Origin: Chloroflexota bacterium
GTDB taxonomy: Bacteria; Chloroflexota; Anaerolineae; Anaerolineales; Anaerolineaceae
Assembly: GCA_023434145.1 (NCBI GenBank)
Contig: JAEYTI010000168.1
Span: 20,833 to 84,832, forward strand
Length of the DNA: 64,000 nt
Direction of reading: 5' to 3'
Shown here: positions 36,185 through 44,737 of the stretch, in pieces
Position numbering within the stretch: the stretch's first letter is position 1
How the letters are laid out: every line of letters starts with the position of its first letter
The notes under the pieces: model-generated
Told to the model about the DNA's origin: nothing
Database searches by the model: none
The model's input: only the letters and a program-made list of their open reading frames with translations
Made by a program: the position numbers and the translations under genes

Positions 36185-36512
36185 GAAACTCTCCTTATTT
36201 CATCCCACCAGACGGGTGCCGCAAAAGCTCATTGTCCATCGTTCATTGGGTCATAGCAGCCTGGCCGCGCCAGGTAATTCGCCGAAAGTATCTTAACAAA
36301 GGAAGTATTACACCCGGCGAATTACTAGGGGAAAACGCCTGGATGTAGTAGGCTGTTTGTAAAGGCACTTCTGGCGTTTTACTTAGCTAAACGAACGAAA
36401 TACCAAAACAGGGCGCAATCGTTTGGATACTGAATTTTACCTGAGAAAAGCAGCGCCGGGCCCCGGCTCTCGTCAATACTTCAGAGAGCCGGGGCACAAT
36501 CAGAACTGCAGA
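36185..36512 (-). other. Gap between sugar-binding protein and ATPase genes
   Basis: 328 bp without a gene. It holds a perfect inverted repeat (36274-36284 with 36315-36325, core GTAATTCGCCG, 30-bp spacer) about 90 bp upstream of the ATPase start, which could be an operator, and the hairpin at 36461-36494. Confidence 0.6.
36461..36494 (-). terminator. Hairpin downstream of the sugar-binding protein gene
   Basis: Perfect 11-bp GC-rich stem (CCCCGGCTCTC with GAGAGCCGGGG), 12-nt loop, 18 bp after the binding-protein stop. Only a weak T-rich stretch follows on the minus strand. Such hairpins often cause partial termination or protect the upstream message, giving more binding protein than transporter (inference). 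Confidence 0.65.
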
Positions 36513-37646
36513 TTACGGCTTGGCCGGTTTCTGGTCAGCCGGGATATCGCGATAGACATCATCGTACGCCTGGAATTCGCTCTTGACAACCAGATCGTAC
36601 ACGTTGTCTTTGTTGACCTGCTGAACCTCGAGGAACAAGCACGGCACTTCGCCGGTCTTGGCGGGATCATTGGTCAGTTCGGCCATGGTGTAGCTTTTCA
36701 GCCCGCTCACGCTCTGGCCCTTCAGCAGCTTGTCGAGGGTATCGACGGCCAGCGGGGAGAGGTTGCGGATATCTTTGAGGATGGAAACAGTCAGCTCGCC
36801 CTTGACGATGCTGTTGCAGCCATCCGCGGTCGCGTCCTGACCAGAGATCGGAACGGTGCCAGCCAATCCCTGGGCTTTCATCGCCTGCAGAGCGCCGAGG
36901 CCGGTGCCGTCATTCGAAGCCACAACGGCGTCGATGTCGTTACCGGCGGCGGTGAGGATGTTTTCCATCATCTTGAGGGCATTCGCAGCATCCCAGTTGT
37001 CGACCCACTGGTCAGCAACAACTTCGAGCTTGTCCGCGTATTTGTCAAGGATCTCATCCTGGCCCTTGCGGAAGAGGATGGCGTTGTTGTCGGTGGGAGA
37101 GCCGCCCAATTTCACCAGGCGAACTTTGCCTTTGGAAGCCACGTCCCAATTCTCAATGTCGATGGCTTTCATCACACCATCGGCCTGCTGGCGGCCTACT
37201 TCAACGTTGTTGAAGGACAGGTACGCAGCGATCTTGGGAGATTTGATCAGGCGGTCATAAGCAATCACCATCACACCAGCATCCGCAGCTTTGTCAACCG
37301 AGGTCACAATCGCGTCGCCATCTTCCGCGATCACGATCAGGCCTTTAACGCCCTGGCTGACCATATTGTCGATCTGGTCGTTCTGGGCTTTCACATCGTG
37401 GTTGGCTTCCTGGGATAAAACTTCGTAACCCTTTTCTTCCAGCAGCCTGCGGAGCAGCACTTCTTCGTTCTTCCAGCGCTCGGTGGCAAAATCGGAGAAC
37501 GAAAGGCCAATTTTGATCTTTTCATTACTGGCGGCGGGCGCATTGGTCGGCGCAACGGCGGTCGGAGCAGCGCAGCCGTAGAGCATGCTCGCAATGACAA
37601 TCAAACCGATCAGTAACTTCGCAATATGAAACATCTTCCCTTTCAT
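36513..37646 (-). CDS. Sugar-binding lipoprotein, XylF type
   Basis: 377 residues. Signal peptide with lipobox SMLYGC, so Cys25 is the likely lipidated residue. A Thr/Pro/Ala-rich linker follows, then the periplasmic binding fold (KIKIGLSFSDFATERWKNEE, GLIVIAEDGDAIVTSVDKAADAGVMVIAYDRLI, VVASNDGTGLGALQAMKAQGL, ISGQDATADGC), close to D-xylose-binding proteins. GGAGG lies 10 nt before the start codon. It delivers sugar to the XylG/XylH-type importer downstream. Confidence 0.94.
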   Translation of the reverse strand: MKGKMFHIAKLLIGLIVIASMLYGCAAPTAVAPTNAPAASNEKIKIGLSFSDFATERWKNEEVLLRRLLEEKGYEVLSQEANHDVKAQNDQIDNMVSQGVKGLIVIAEDGDAIVTSVDKAADAGVMVIAYDRLIKSPKIAAYLSFNNVEVGRQQADGVMKAIDIENWDVASKGKVRLVKLGGSPTDNNAILFRKGQDEILDKYADKLEVVADQWVDNWDAANALKMMENILTAAGNDIDAVVASNDGTGLGALQAMKAQGLAGTVPISGQDATADGCNSIVKGELTVSILKDIRNLSPLAVDTLDKLLKGQSVSGLKSYTMAELTNDPAKTGEVPCLFLEVQQVNKDNVYDLVVKSEFQAYDDVYRDIPADQKPAKP

Positions 37647-37780
37647 CGTTCATTTCCTCCAAACAAAACATTTGCTGTAGATTTGAGATGGCAATTGGTT
37701 CATTGCAGAATAGGCAGAAATTGATTTCTATGGCACCTCCTATCGTGACTTCGTTTGATGCAGCACAGAACGGGCGGTTT

Positions 37781-39031
37781 CTATTCCCCCAGGCCTGTAG
37801 AAGTCACTGGTTCAAGTGAACTGAGTGGCTCACGCCAGATGTTATCTAGCACCAGCGCAATGGCGCCCAACAAACAAGCATCCTCGCCCTGAAGCGAAGC
37901 TTCAATGCGGGTTAGCTCGCGCAACGGATGCAAGACGTTGGTCTGCAAAGCAGCCTCAATGACTGGGATTAGCCACGGATTAATCGGAGAGATTGCGCCG
38001 CCCAATACCACAAGTTCCGGGTTAAAGAGGTTCACCAGGTTCGAAATTCCGGCGGCATAGTGTCGTCCATGCGCCTCGATCGCACGCATCACCATCGCAT
38101 CCTGTTTTTGGGCGGCTTCCACCACCGCACTTAGCGTAACTTTATCGCCGCCGGGCAGGGCGGAGATCAAGCTTTTCTCACCATTTTCCAAGCGAGTAGT
38201 GATATCGGCCAAGAGATTCGCCGGGCGCACAAAGGTTTCCCAACAGCCCACCCGCCCGCAGCCGCACAGTGGTCCGTCCTGGTATAAGGCCATATGCCCA
38301 ATTTCACCTGCAAAGCCATTGGCGCCGCGGAAAAGCTGTCCATCGATCATAATTCCGCCACCCAGGCCAAACCCGCTCTTCAAATACAGGAAGTTCTTGA
38401 TATTATGGGCAGCGCCGTAAAAATATTCTCCCAGGCAAGCGCAGTTGGCTTCATTTTCAACAAAAACTGGCAGGCCAAAGCGCTGCAGCCACAGCTCGCG
38501 CAAGGGCAGGTCAGTCCATTGCAGATTAGGCCCATAGACGAGTTTGCCCTGCGGCGTGTCGACCAGCCCCGGCACCCCTACACCAATGCCCAGCGGGCGC
38601 AGGCCAAGCTGAATACCAACCTCGACGGCCTGGCTGATCAGGTTTTCTGCCCGCACCAGAATGGAGCTGCGATCTTCACGTGGGTCGCTGTCCTGCCGGT
38701 CTCGCCACAGCACTTCACTAATAAAGTTTGTCACAACGACGGTGATAAAATCGACCCCCAGTTCCATGCCAACCGCAAAGCCGCCGCTCGGGTTGAACTG
38801 GAGAAGGGTTCCGGGCCGGCCAACTTTGGGATCATGCCGGATGGTGGTTTCATGAACAAACCCCAGATCAATCAATCGATCTATGATCAGCGAAACGGTG
38901 CTGCGCGTCAGCCCGGTCTGCGTTGCCAGGTCTGAACGGGAGAGAGGGGCGTTCAAGCGAATACGATCCATAATGATGGATGTATTCATCTCGCGCACCA
39001 GCGATTGGTTAGCCGCCTTTGGTAGTTTCAT
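37781..39031 (-). CDS. ROK-family transcriptional regulator (XylR-like)
   Basis: 416 residues. The N-terminus is a winged HTH (LSRSDLATQTGLTRSTVSLIIDRLIDLGFV, about 29-58). The ROK domain follows with GIGVGVPGLVD, ENEANCACLGE and the zinc motif CGCGRVGCWET. This is the architecture of XylR/NagC repressors rather than sugar kinases. It is first in the sugar-uptake locus, 134 bp before the binding-protein gene, and a XylR-like operator lies just upstream of its own start. It probably represses the xylose genes and itself in the absence of inducer. Confidence 0.93.
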   Translation of the reverse strand: MKLPKAANQSLVREMNTSIIMDRIRLNAPLSRSDLATQTGLTRSTVSLIIDRLIDLGFVHETTIRHDPKVGRPGTLLQFNPSGGFAVGMELGVDFITVVVTNFISEVLWRDRQDSDPREDRSSILVRAENLISQAVEVGIQLGLRPLGIGVGVPGLVDTPQGKLVYGPNLQWTDLPLRELWLQRFGLPVFVENEANCACLGEYFYGAAHNIKNFLYLKSGFGLGGGIMIDGQLFRGANGFAGEIGHMALYQDGPLCGCGRVGCWETFVRPANLLADITTRLENGEKSLISALPGGDKVTLSAVVEAAQKQDAMVMRAIEAHGRHYAAGISNLVNLFNPELVVLGGAISPINPWLIPVIEAALQTNVLHPLRELTRIEASLQGEDACLLGAIALVLDNIWREPLSSLEPVTSTGLGE

Positions 39032-39053
39032 TGTGGTGCTTTTTCGGGAGAAT

Positions 39054-39120
39054 TAGTTTGTCAATAAAACAAACTTAATAAAATTATAGGCCATTCCCGG
39101 CCTTTGTCAACAATTAGTTT
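39054..39120 (-). promoter_or_regulatory. XylR/ROK-type operator upstream of the ROK gene
   Basis: TTAGTTTGT (39054-39062) and ACAAACTTA (39070-39078) form an inverted repeat with 8 of 9 positions complementary and a 7-bp spacer. This closely resembles XylR operators of Firmicutes (TTAGTTTGT...ACAAACTAA as I recall). A further TTAGTTT half-site lies at 39114-39120. It starts 23 bp upstream of the regulator start codon, fitting autoregulation. Confidence 0.7.
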
Positions 39121-39331
39121 CCTTTTTTTCATTTTTTAGTACGCCAAACAGCGTAACGGTATAACTTCCAGCCCGCAGCAGCCAGTACAATTGTTCTTAA
39201 TCCTTTCAGTGGCAGTTACGAAGAGCATTTCCGATAATCCGGCGTGCTCCCCAAAATTCAAAATCTTCGAACAAAAATGAGGACACTGCGGAGACTGCAT
39301 CCACAATAGCATACGCACAAGCAAAACATTT

Positions 39332-39382
39332 ATAAAAGGTCAGCCGTGGTTTTTGCTGCAGAAACCACGGCTGACCTTTTAT
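39332..39382 (-). terminator. Strong hairpin terminator after the secreted glycosidase gene
   Basis: Perfect 21-bp stem (39332-39352 with 39362-39382), 9-nt loop, 11 bp after the stop codon. The stem ends in CCTTTTAT on the minus strand, giving a short U-rich tail. Confidence 0.75.
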
Positions 39383-39392
39383 CGTCGCGCTG

Positions 39393-41006
39393 CTATGGTA
39401 GTACCGGTGTAAGAAAAACCGGAGCACCGGTGAGTGAGACAGAACCATTGCTGATCACTTGGGTGGTTCCATCCCAGGCGACAACCTGATACTTCCCACC
39501 CCCCGGCATTTGGAAGGTGGCGCTGGCGGCCTCGCTGCGGTCGGCAGTGGTTTTCGCCCATAAGACATACCGCAGATCACTACCTTTGCGGAACACTCCC
39601 CCATCGACCGTGCTGGGCAGTTGCAGCGCATGGGTGGCCGGGGCATCATACCGCCAGCCGTACAGCTCTTGGAAGGTGGTGCGGTTGGCAATGCCCTGCT
39701 GGGTGATCTTTTGCGTCCAGGGCGCATCGCGTTTGAGCGTTTCATAAAAGCCCATCAGTTCGTATGGGCCAGCGGTTGGGTCATCGTAGCTTTTCCCTTC
39801 TCCGGTGGCAAACCAATAGAGCTGGCTCACGTCCAACTGCTGCGCCTTCACCAGTGCCTTGATGGTGAAGTTGCGCTGAACCTCGATCCCACCCAGCGTT
39901 TCACCGATCTGTTTGCGCGCCACGTTGATCTCGGTCAAAATAAAAACCTTGCGAGGATACGACGATCCATCATAGCCATGCTTTTCCAAAACAGCCTCAT
40001 GTCCCTGCTTCGCATCTAGCAGCACTTGCACGGCTCTGTCACTGTGGCGGTCGGGCACCCATTGCTTGCCGTTCCAGTAGCGGGCGCCATACTGGGGATA
40101 GAGATGAAAACTGAGCGCATCAAAATATGCGCCGCCAGTCAGTGGGTACGCTGCGGTCACCTTGCCCTGGTCGGGGTTGTCGGTATAGCGCAGCAGCGCA
40201 TCTAAAAAAGACGGGTAGCCCAGCCCACCGGGCGTCACATAGGCATCCGGGTCATAGCGTTTGACTACGGCGTAGGCAATGCGCAGCAGCCGAATGTATT
40301 GATAGACTGGCGCGCACAGATTGGGCAGGTCCTTAGGCTGCGGCGGGTTATCCCACCAGCTGCCAGCGGTTCCAGGGCTGACCCAACCATAGGAAGAGGA
40401 GGTATAGTCAGGCTCGTTGATGATTTCGTAAAAGCGAATATAGGGGCCGTAGGTATTGACGATGGTCCAGACATACAGCGCAAAGCGGTTGGCGTCATTG
40501 ACCGGCGTGCCATTTTCGCCATTGTCCCAGATCGGTTCATACATACCCTGCCAGAGCTTGCTCTGGTAGCCATCAAAGGAGGCTGTTTCTCGCCATTCTG
40601 CACGCGGGGTTTGCAGAAAGGTGGTGATCTCTTGAAACCCCATCGTGCTCGTTATGTTCTGAAATACTGAAAGGCGTATGCCTGCGCCCCACTGAGCAAT
40701 AAACGAATCGGGCAGCGTGTTGCGTGTTGTCCGGCAGCCGGCGTTGTAGCACAACTGGTAAATTTTTGTATCGTCCCAACCATTGCCGTAGGAGCCAGGG
40801 TTTAATCCATACTGAAACAGGCTGGTATACGGCCTAACGTAGTCATTGGCCGTGGTTTCTGCCCCTAGATTTTTAAAAATGATCGGGAGATACACAATTT
40901 GCTGTCCAGCAGTGCCTTGACTGGCAGCAACTGGCGAATGCTGAATAGATTGCAGCATCATGGACACCAACAGCAACAGGCAGAGGAAAGCGGGTACACG
41001 TTTCAT
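39393..41006 (-). CDS. Secreted glycoside hydrolase, clan GH-A-like
   Basis: 537 residues from ATG 41006 (MKRVPAFLCLLLLVSMMLQS), preceded by GAGGA; the frame is open to 41105 but the signal peptide sets the start. After the signal peptide and a short linker, a (beta/alpha)8 glycosidase fold is suggested by RFYEIINEPDYTSS (likely acid/base Glu), FDALSFHLYPQYG and KVFILTEINVAR (likely nucleophile Glu). The C-terminal part (PGGGKYQVVAWDGTTQVI) looks like a beta-sandwich. I cannot place it in a single GH family; GH39/GH5-like are candidates. The setting next to a xylose importer suggests extracellular hemicellulose breakdown. Confidence 0.8.
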   Translation of the reverse strand: MKRVPAFLCLLLLVSMMLQSIQHSPVAASQGTAGQQIVYLPIIFKNLGAETTANDYVRPYTSLFQYGLNPGSYGNGWDDTKIYQLCYNAGCRTTRNTLPDSFIAQWGAGIRLSVFQNITSTMGFQEITTFLQTPRAEWRETASFDGYQSKLWQGMYEPIWDNGENGTPVNDANRFALYVWTIVNTYGPYIRFYEIINEPDYTSSSYGWVSPGTAGSWWDNPPQPKDLPNLCAPVYQYIRLLRIAYAVVKRYDPDAYVTPGGLGYPSFLDALLRYTDNPDQGKVTAAYPLTGGAYFDALSFHLYPQYGARYWNGKQWVPDRHSDRAVQVLLDAKQGHEAVLEKHGYDGSSYPRKVFILTEINVARKQIGETLGGIEVQRNFTIKALVKAQQLDVSQLYWFATGEGKSYDDPTAGPYELMGFYETLKRDAPWTQKITQQGIANRTTFQELYGWRYDAPATHALQLPSTVDGGVFRKGSDLRYVLWAKTTADRSEAASATFQMPGGGKYQVVAWDGTTQVISNGSVSLTGAPVFLTPVLP

Positions 41007-41580
41007 TAATGAAATCCTCAAGCGCCGAAAGTTGTCTGGACCAAAAGTAGGGTACCTAAACAAAGTATAACATTCCATGCTTCTATGGGGCCGTGATCGT
41101 TCCAAAGAATGTGATCTTGGACGGCACCAACAACCATTGTGAACACGCCATTGGCTGTTGGATCAAAGAGCGTTATCGTTCGATGCGGGGTTATAAACAA
41201 AACCAATCCGCCCTTGGCATTAGCCGCCTGATCGCCTTAGCCAGAAACTATCTAGCTCGTGGACTGCGTTTAGCCGATTTGATGGCATAAACGCTCAGTC
41301 ATTTTCCACCAGACCATCACCCTTGCTCATTTATTCCTTGTTTATCAATTCTGGAACGTCACCAAATTGGCGAAGTTTTCAATTAACCAGTATAATAAGA
41401 GACAAGTGCGGCATAGGGATCATCATATGAAGCACAACAAAATAGCGAACAAACCATACGGTGGTGTAAGCGAAAGTGTTCGTTGGAAAGAATGGAGGAA
41501 AAACAACAATAGTAATATACAAAATGTCCTAAGGAATATGAAAAAGAGCCAGAAAAGACACATAAGAGAGAAAAACACTT
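41007..41580. other. Region between the glycosidase gene and tRNA-Arg
   Basis: About 570 bp. Its only recognisable content is the transposase remnant at 41093-41290. A small plus-strand frame at 41367-41612 runs into the tRNA and is rich in Lys/Asn, with no family resemblance. Confidence 0.5.
41093..41290 (+). pseudogene. IS transposase remnant (C-terminal fragment)
   Basis: 65 codons: DGTNNHCEHAIGCWIKERYRSMRGYKQNQSALGISRL is the pattern around the last catalytic Glu of a DDE transposase (TNN-x-x-E-x-x-I-G). The rest of the gene is missing and no inverted repeats are visible, so the element is dead. Confidence 0.65.
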
Positions 41581-41654
41581 GCCCTCGTAGCTCAATTGGA
41601 CAGAGCGCCTGACTTCGAATCAGTAGGTTGCGGGTTCGATTCCTGCCGGGGGCG
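41581..41654 (+). tRNA. tRNA-Arg, anticodon TCG
   Basis: Acceptor stem GCCCTCG/CGGGGGC closes with one G-T pair. The D-arm has TAGCTCAATTGGACAGAGC. The anticodon loop CTTCGAA gives TCG, reading CGA. The T-arm is GCGGG-TTCGATT-CCTGC. CCA is not encoded. An integrase gene lies about 115 bp downstream, so the 3' end is the probable attachment site of the island. Confidence 0.95.
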
Positions 41655-41661
41655 CTAGTAT

Positions 41662-41694
41662 ATGTGGGGGTTCGGATTGATCCGACCCCCACAT
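41662..41694 (+). terminator. Hairpin after tRNA-Arg
   Basis: ATGTGGGGGTTCGGA pairs with TCCGACCCCCACAT with one bulged T and a 4-nt loop, 8 nt after the tRNA. It is followed only by a short TT stretch. It could serve both the tRNA and the convergent integrase gene. Confidence 0.6.
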
Positions 41695-41770
41695 TTGCTG
41701 GACACAGGCGAATTTCTGGATGTTTTTTCATAGATTATGCGACGCTGCCTGCAAATTGCCTGCAATTGCA

Positions 41771-42997
41771 CTAGAGGTCTAAAACATCGGGCGAAGTGCG
41801 GGTTGCCGGTTTAGGAGAATTGGGGGTAAATGAAGTGGCATTATCTCCGTTCATCAAATCCTCAATAATTTGAGTAGCTTCATTCTGAAGGGATGGAACG
41901 GCATGAGTATATGTTTGCAGAGTAATTCGAATGTCAGAGTGTCCTAGACGTTCGCTCACCACCTTTGGATGAACATTCTTTAGAAGAAGCAACGTTGCGC
42001 ACGTGTGGCGGATATCATGAAACCGAATTTTTGGCAGGTTGACCGAATAAAGCAGCTTTCTAAATTCCTTAATGAGATTATTGGGATCAACCGGATTTCC
42101 TACCAGGTTCGGAAAGACCAAGTCGAGTTCCTGCCATTTTTCGGCATTCACCATTTTTTGCATCGTTACATGCTGGCGCTGCTGCTTCAACCTGTTCAAA
42201 GTTTCTGGACCAATAGGAATTTGTCTCGAACTCTTTTTGCTTTTAGGTTTTTTGAAGAAGAAGCGCGGTTGTCCTTCTTTCGGATGATCTTCCCATTGAA
42301 CTTGCCTTTGGATCATGATGGATCCGGTCATGAAGTTGATATCTGACCATTTTAGACCCAACAGCTCACCCTGTCTCATTCCAGTAACAAAGGCAAGGTA
42401 GTATAAGTGCTCAAATCGATCCCCCTCGCATGCTTTCATGAAGATCTGAACCTGCTCAAGCGTCCAGGTGTGCATCTCCGGGGTATCGTATTTTATTTTT
42501 TGGCCTGCTTGAGCAGGATTAAACGAAATGACTTTTCTGACAACAAGGAAGGAGAAGAACTTACGGAGTGTTGCCAGGATATAGAGTTGAGTACGGATCC
42601 CAAGTTCTCTTTCCTTTGCCTGGTTAATAATCGCGTCGATGTGGTCGGGTTTGATATCGATGACTTTGATACGTGGTTTAATGTACGGTTGAATATGCAA
42701 GCGAACCACTTCACTGTAACGGGAATACGTTTTGGGCTGCCAACTGCTTTTGCCATCCTCGAGCCATTTGTTAAGCGCATCTTGCCAGGTAAGGCGAGCA
42801 GCATCAGCTGTGAGTCCTGTCTCAGCCTGATTTTGCATCTCACGATTCCATTTCTGAGCTTCTGTGCGAGTTTCAAAGGTCTTCGTTACCCGCTTGCCAT
42901 TAACAGTAACCTGAGCTTCCCAGTATCCACGATCTTTTCGTTCACGAATCGATCCTTCATTGTTGCCACGTTTTGAGCGTTTCGTTTTCTCGGTCAT
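41771..42997 (-). CDS. int: Tyrosine recombinase/phage-type integrase
   Basis: 408 residues. An Arm-type N-terminal domain (GSIRERKDRGYWEAQVTVNGKRVTKTFETRTEAQKW) precedes a SAM-like core-binding domain and the catalytic domain. Catalytic residues: Arg in TGMRQGELLGLKW, HxxR in HDIRHTCATLLL, His in RLGHSDI and Tyr in TLQTYTHAV. It would integrate and excise the island at the adjacent tRNA-Arg. It points towards the tRNA, the standard layout for tRNA-targeting islands. Confidence 0.96.
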   Translation of the reverse strand: MTEKTKRSKRGNNEGSIRERKDRGYWEAQVTVNGKRVTKTFETRTEAQKWNREMQNQAETGLTADAARLTWQDALNKWLEDGKSSWQPKTYSRYSEVVRLHIQPYIKPRIKVIDIKPDHIDAIINQAKERELGIRTQLYILATLRKFFSFLVVRKVISFNPAQAGQKIKYDTPEMHTWTLEQVQIFMKACEGDRFEHLYYLAFVTGMRQGELLGLKWSDINFMTGSIMIQRQVQWEDHPKEGQPRFFFKKPKSKKSSRQIPIGPETLNRLKQQRQHVTMQKMVNAEKWQELDLVFPNLVGNPVDPNNLIKEFRKLLYSVNLPKIRFHDIRHTCATLLLLKNVHPKVVSERLGHSDIRITLQTYTHAVPSLQNEATQIIEDLMNGDNATSFTPNSPKPATRTSPDVLDL

Positions 42998-43104
42998 GAC
43001 ACATTCCTTATTGATTATGATGCGATTGAAGTTTTCACGACTCGTTTTTGTTTATAGCAATAAACATTGAACGAGTATATTTTAAGAACCAGAGGGTGTC
43101 AAGG

Positions 43105-43545
43105 ATGCCTTTCGTAAGTCGAAAACCTCCGTTAAAGAACGCTGTTCTATTAGCAGCTTTTGTTCAGGAAGCGATAAAAAGTAAGCGAGTGTCTTTACGC
43201 TTCGCCGCCCGCGAGATGAAAGTCAGCCCAGCCCAGCTTTCCTTAATAATGAACGGGGAACGAATCCCAGATGCGGGTGTATGTAATGCAATTGCAGATT
43301 TTTGTGGAGTACCTCGTGTGCAAGTCTATGGGCTTGCAGGTTGGCTAGAGGTGGATGACCAAGACGATGAAGCATTGACCAATTTGCTAAATCCACTTGT
43401 CTCCTCAGAAGAACAGCTATCCCGGCTGAAATGGATTTATTACAGTATCGGCGACCAAACAGCACGAGTAGATTTCCTGGTCTGGGTGCAACAGTGCGAA
43501 TTCGGCAAAACTGCTACAGATCAGCCGTCAGGTTCGAACGAATAA
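43105..43545 (+). CDS. XRE-type HTH protein
   Basis: 146 residues from ATG 43105 (MPFVSRKPPLKNAV), with GAGGG upstream; the frame is open to 43048. HTH in VSLRFAAREMKVSPAQLSLIMNGERIPDAGVCNAIADFCGV. The second half is helical and unassigned. It diverges from the integrase and overlaps the convergent excisionase-like gene by about 30 bp. It may regulate island excision or stability. Confidence 0.75.
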   Translation: MPFVSRKPPLKNAVLLAAFVQEAIKSKRVSLRFAAREMKVSPAQLSLIMNGERIPDAGVCNAIADFCGVPRVQVYGLAGWLEVDDQDDEALTNLLNPLVSSEEQLSRLKWIYYSIGDQTARVDFLVWVQQCEFGKTATDQPSGSNE

Positions 43546-43723
43546 ATTCCTCTAAATCTTCAGGCCGAATTCGCTTAGCTCGCCCAAATGCTACTGCCGG
43601 TAAAGTCCCTTTTTTGATCAAAGAATACAAATGCGAAGTTGATACCTTGGTTAACTCCGCCACTTCCTCGATGGTCAACAGCCGTGTTAGTTTTGGCTCT
43701 GAGTTATTGCTGACTTGCTGCAT
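43514..43723 (-). CDS. xis: Excisionase-like MerR-type HTH protein
   Basis: 69 residues with the helix-turn-helix of the excisionase/AlpA family: LLTIEEVAELTKVSTSHLYSLIKKGTLPAVAFGRAKRIRPEDLEEFIRSN. Its size and its location between the integrase and regulator genes fit a recombination directionality factor. It is read towards the integrase, and its 3' end overlaps the opposite-strand XRE gene. Confidence 0.82.
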   Translation of the reverse strand: MQQVSNNSEPKLTRLLTIEEVAELTKVSTSHLYSLIKKGTLPAVAFGRAKRIRPEDLEEFIRSNLTADL

Positions 43724-43772
43724 TCTGCCTCCAAAAGAAATAAGAAATTGGGGGTGATACCTTTCTCATCGT

Positions 43773-43846
43773 TCAAGGATCAGTGTTATAATAGCATTTA
43801 TTCGGATACGAGTCAAGGATAAATGCAATAATAGCACTAATTCGGA
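43773..43846 (+). promoter_or_regulatory. Tandem 34-bp direct repeats, operator/promoter of the XRE regulator
   Basis: Copies at 43773-43806 and 43813-43846 agree at 28 of 34 positions and have a 40-bp period, close to four helical turns. Both contain ATAATAGCA and ATTCGGA. Copy 1 includes TATAAT, a likely -10 box. The pair lies directly upstream of the regulator at 43858 and the start of the divergent excisionase-like gene, so it probably controls both. Confidence 0.65.
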
Positions 43847-43857
43847 ATGGAGATGAT

Positions 43858-44271
43858 ATGGAAACACCATTTGCAAAAGCAAAACGCAGCGCAATGAAAG
43901 CAGAGTTTGATTCAAAAGCGCTTACACAGCGGCTCCTGCAATTATTGAAAGAGCGCAATGAGTCACTACGCGAAGCCGCACTGAAATCCGGACTTGATCA
44001 CCAAGCATTACGACGTTTTTTAGCGGGGCAGCGCCCCAATATCACTGCCTGCATCATGCTGGCGGACCATTTTGGTGTGAATCCTAATGAGTTCCTGCAA
44101 CTCGCAGGCTGGCCTTCATTGAAAGCTTTTGACGTCGAGACTTCTAGTGCAGAAAATCTGCCTGTAGAGGCCGTAGAAGTGGCCAAAGATATTGCAAGAA
44201 TTAAGGATCCCAAAACCCGGAAGATGGTAACAGAGGCGATACGCACCTTATTAACCAAGTACTTTGAATGA
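43858..44271 (+). CDS. XRE-family transcriptional regulator
   Basis: 137 residues. HTH in ESLREAALKSGLDHQALRRFLAGQRPNITACIMLADHFGVNPNEFLQLAGW. The C-terminal part (VEVAKDIARIKDPKTRKMVTEAIRTLLTKYF) may be an oligomerisation helix. ATGGAGATGAT precedes the start. It shares the spaced tail after the HTH (FGVNPNEFLQLAGW) with the protein at 43105 (CGVPRVQVYGLAGW), so the two are probably related. It probably binds the tandem repeats just upstream. Confidence 0.8.
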   Translation: METPFAKAKRSAMKAEFDSKALTQRLLQLLKERNESLREAALKSGLDHQALRRFLAGQRPNITACIMLADHFGVNPNEFLQLAGWPSLKAFDVETSSAENLPVEAVEVAKDIARIKDPKTRKMVTEAIRTLLTKYFE

Positions 44272-44737
44272 TTAGCTATCTTTTCCCTTTGGGTCGCGCT
44301 CATGATAGTTCGTTTTCGATCCGACTACTTTCCTAATAGGAGCTATCTAAATAAGTAGGTCAATCATGCGGCTGGCAAAATACCCGTGTAGAGTTAGGAA
44401 TGACTTCTACGAATTCCGGGCAATACTTTAGATGGCTCCGATCACTGCTTCGCTCCTAGTTCCGTCTGATAATTGGCATTTTGCAAGAAAAAGTGCTGTG
44501 GTACTTAGGTTTTTCGAGCATGTCACATTTTCCCTAGCCTCGGTAAAATGTCGCTCCTTTCACTTTTGGCTACTATCTCTTCGTGAGATTGTTAGCGAGC
44601 TAAATTTAAATTGATTCCCAGTGAGCAAAAATCATATTTTGTAACAAATTTATTGCAAATACGTTGTTAATTATGCGCCTCAAGTAATATATTCGCCAAC
44701 CATAAACGTTCAATTGAATTTGTGCATAGGGGATAAA
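44272..44737. other. Intergenic region upstream of the secreted protein gene
   Basis: 466 bp. I see no gene, repeat or clear promoter in it. It is AT-rich towards its right end. Confidence 0.5.

Larger units (their letters stand above)
39032..39392. other. Gap between the ROK regulator and the secreted glycosidase gene
   Basis: 361 bp without a supported gene. It holds the ROK operator next to the regulator start and the terminator of the glycosidase gene at the far end. The middle (about 39125-39330) shows nothing I can name. Confidence 0.6.

Noticed and set aside
41367..41612. Small Lys/Asn-rich plus-strand frame before the tRNA
   Set aside because: It runs into the tRNA-Arg gene and has no recognisable domain.
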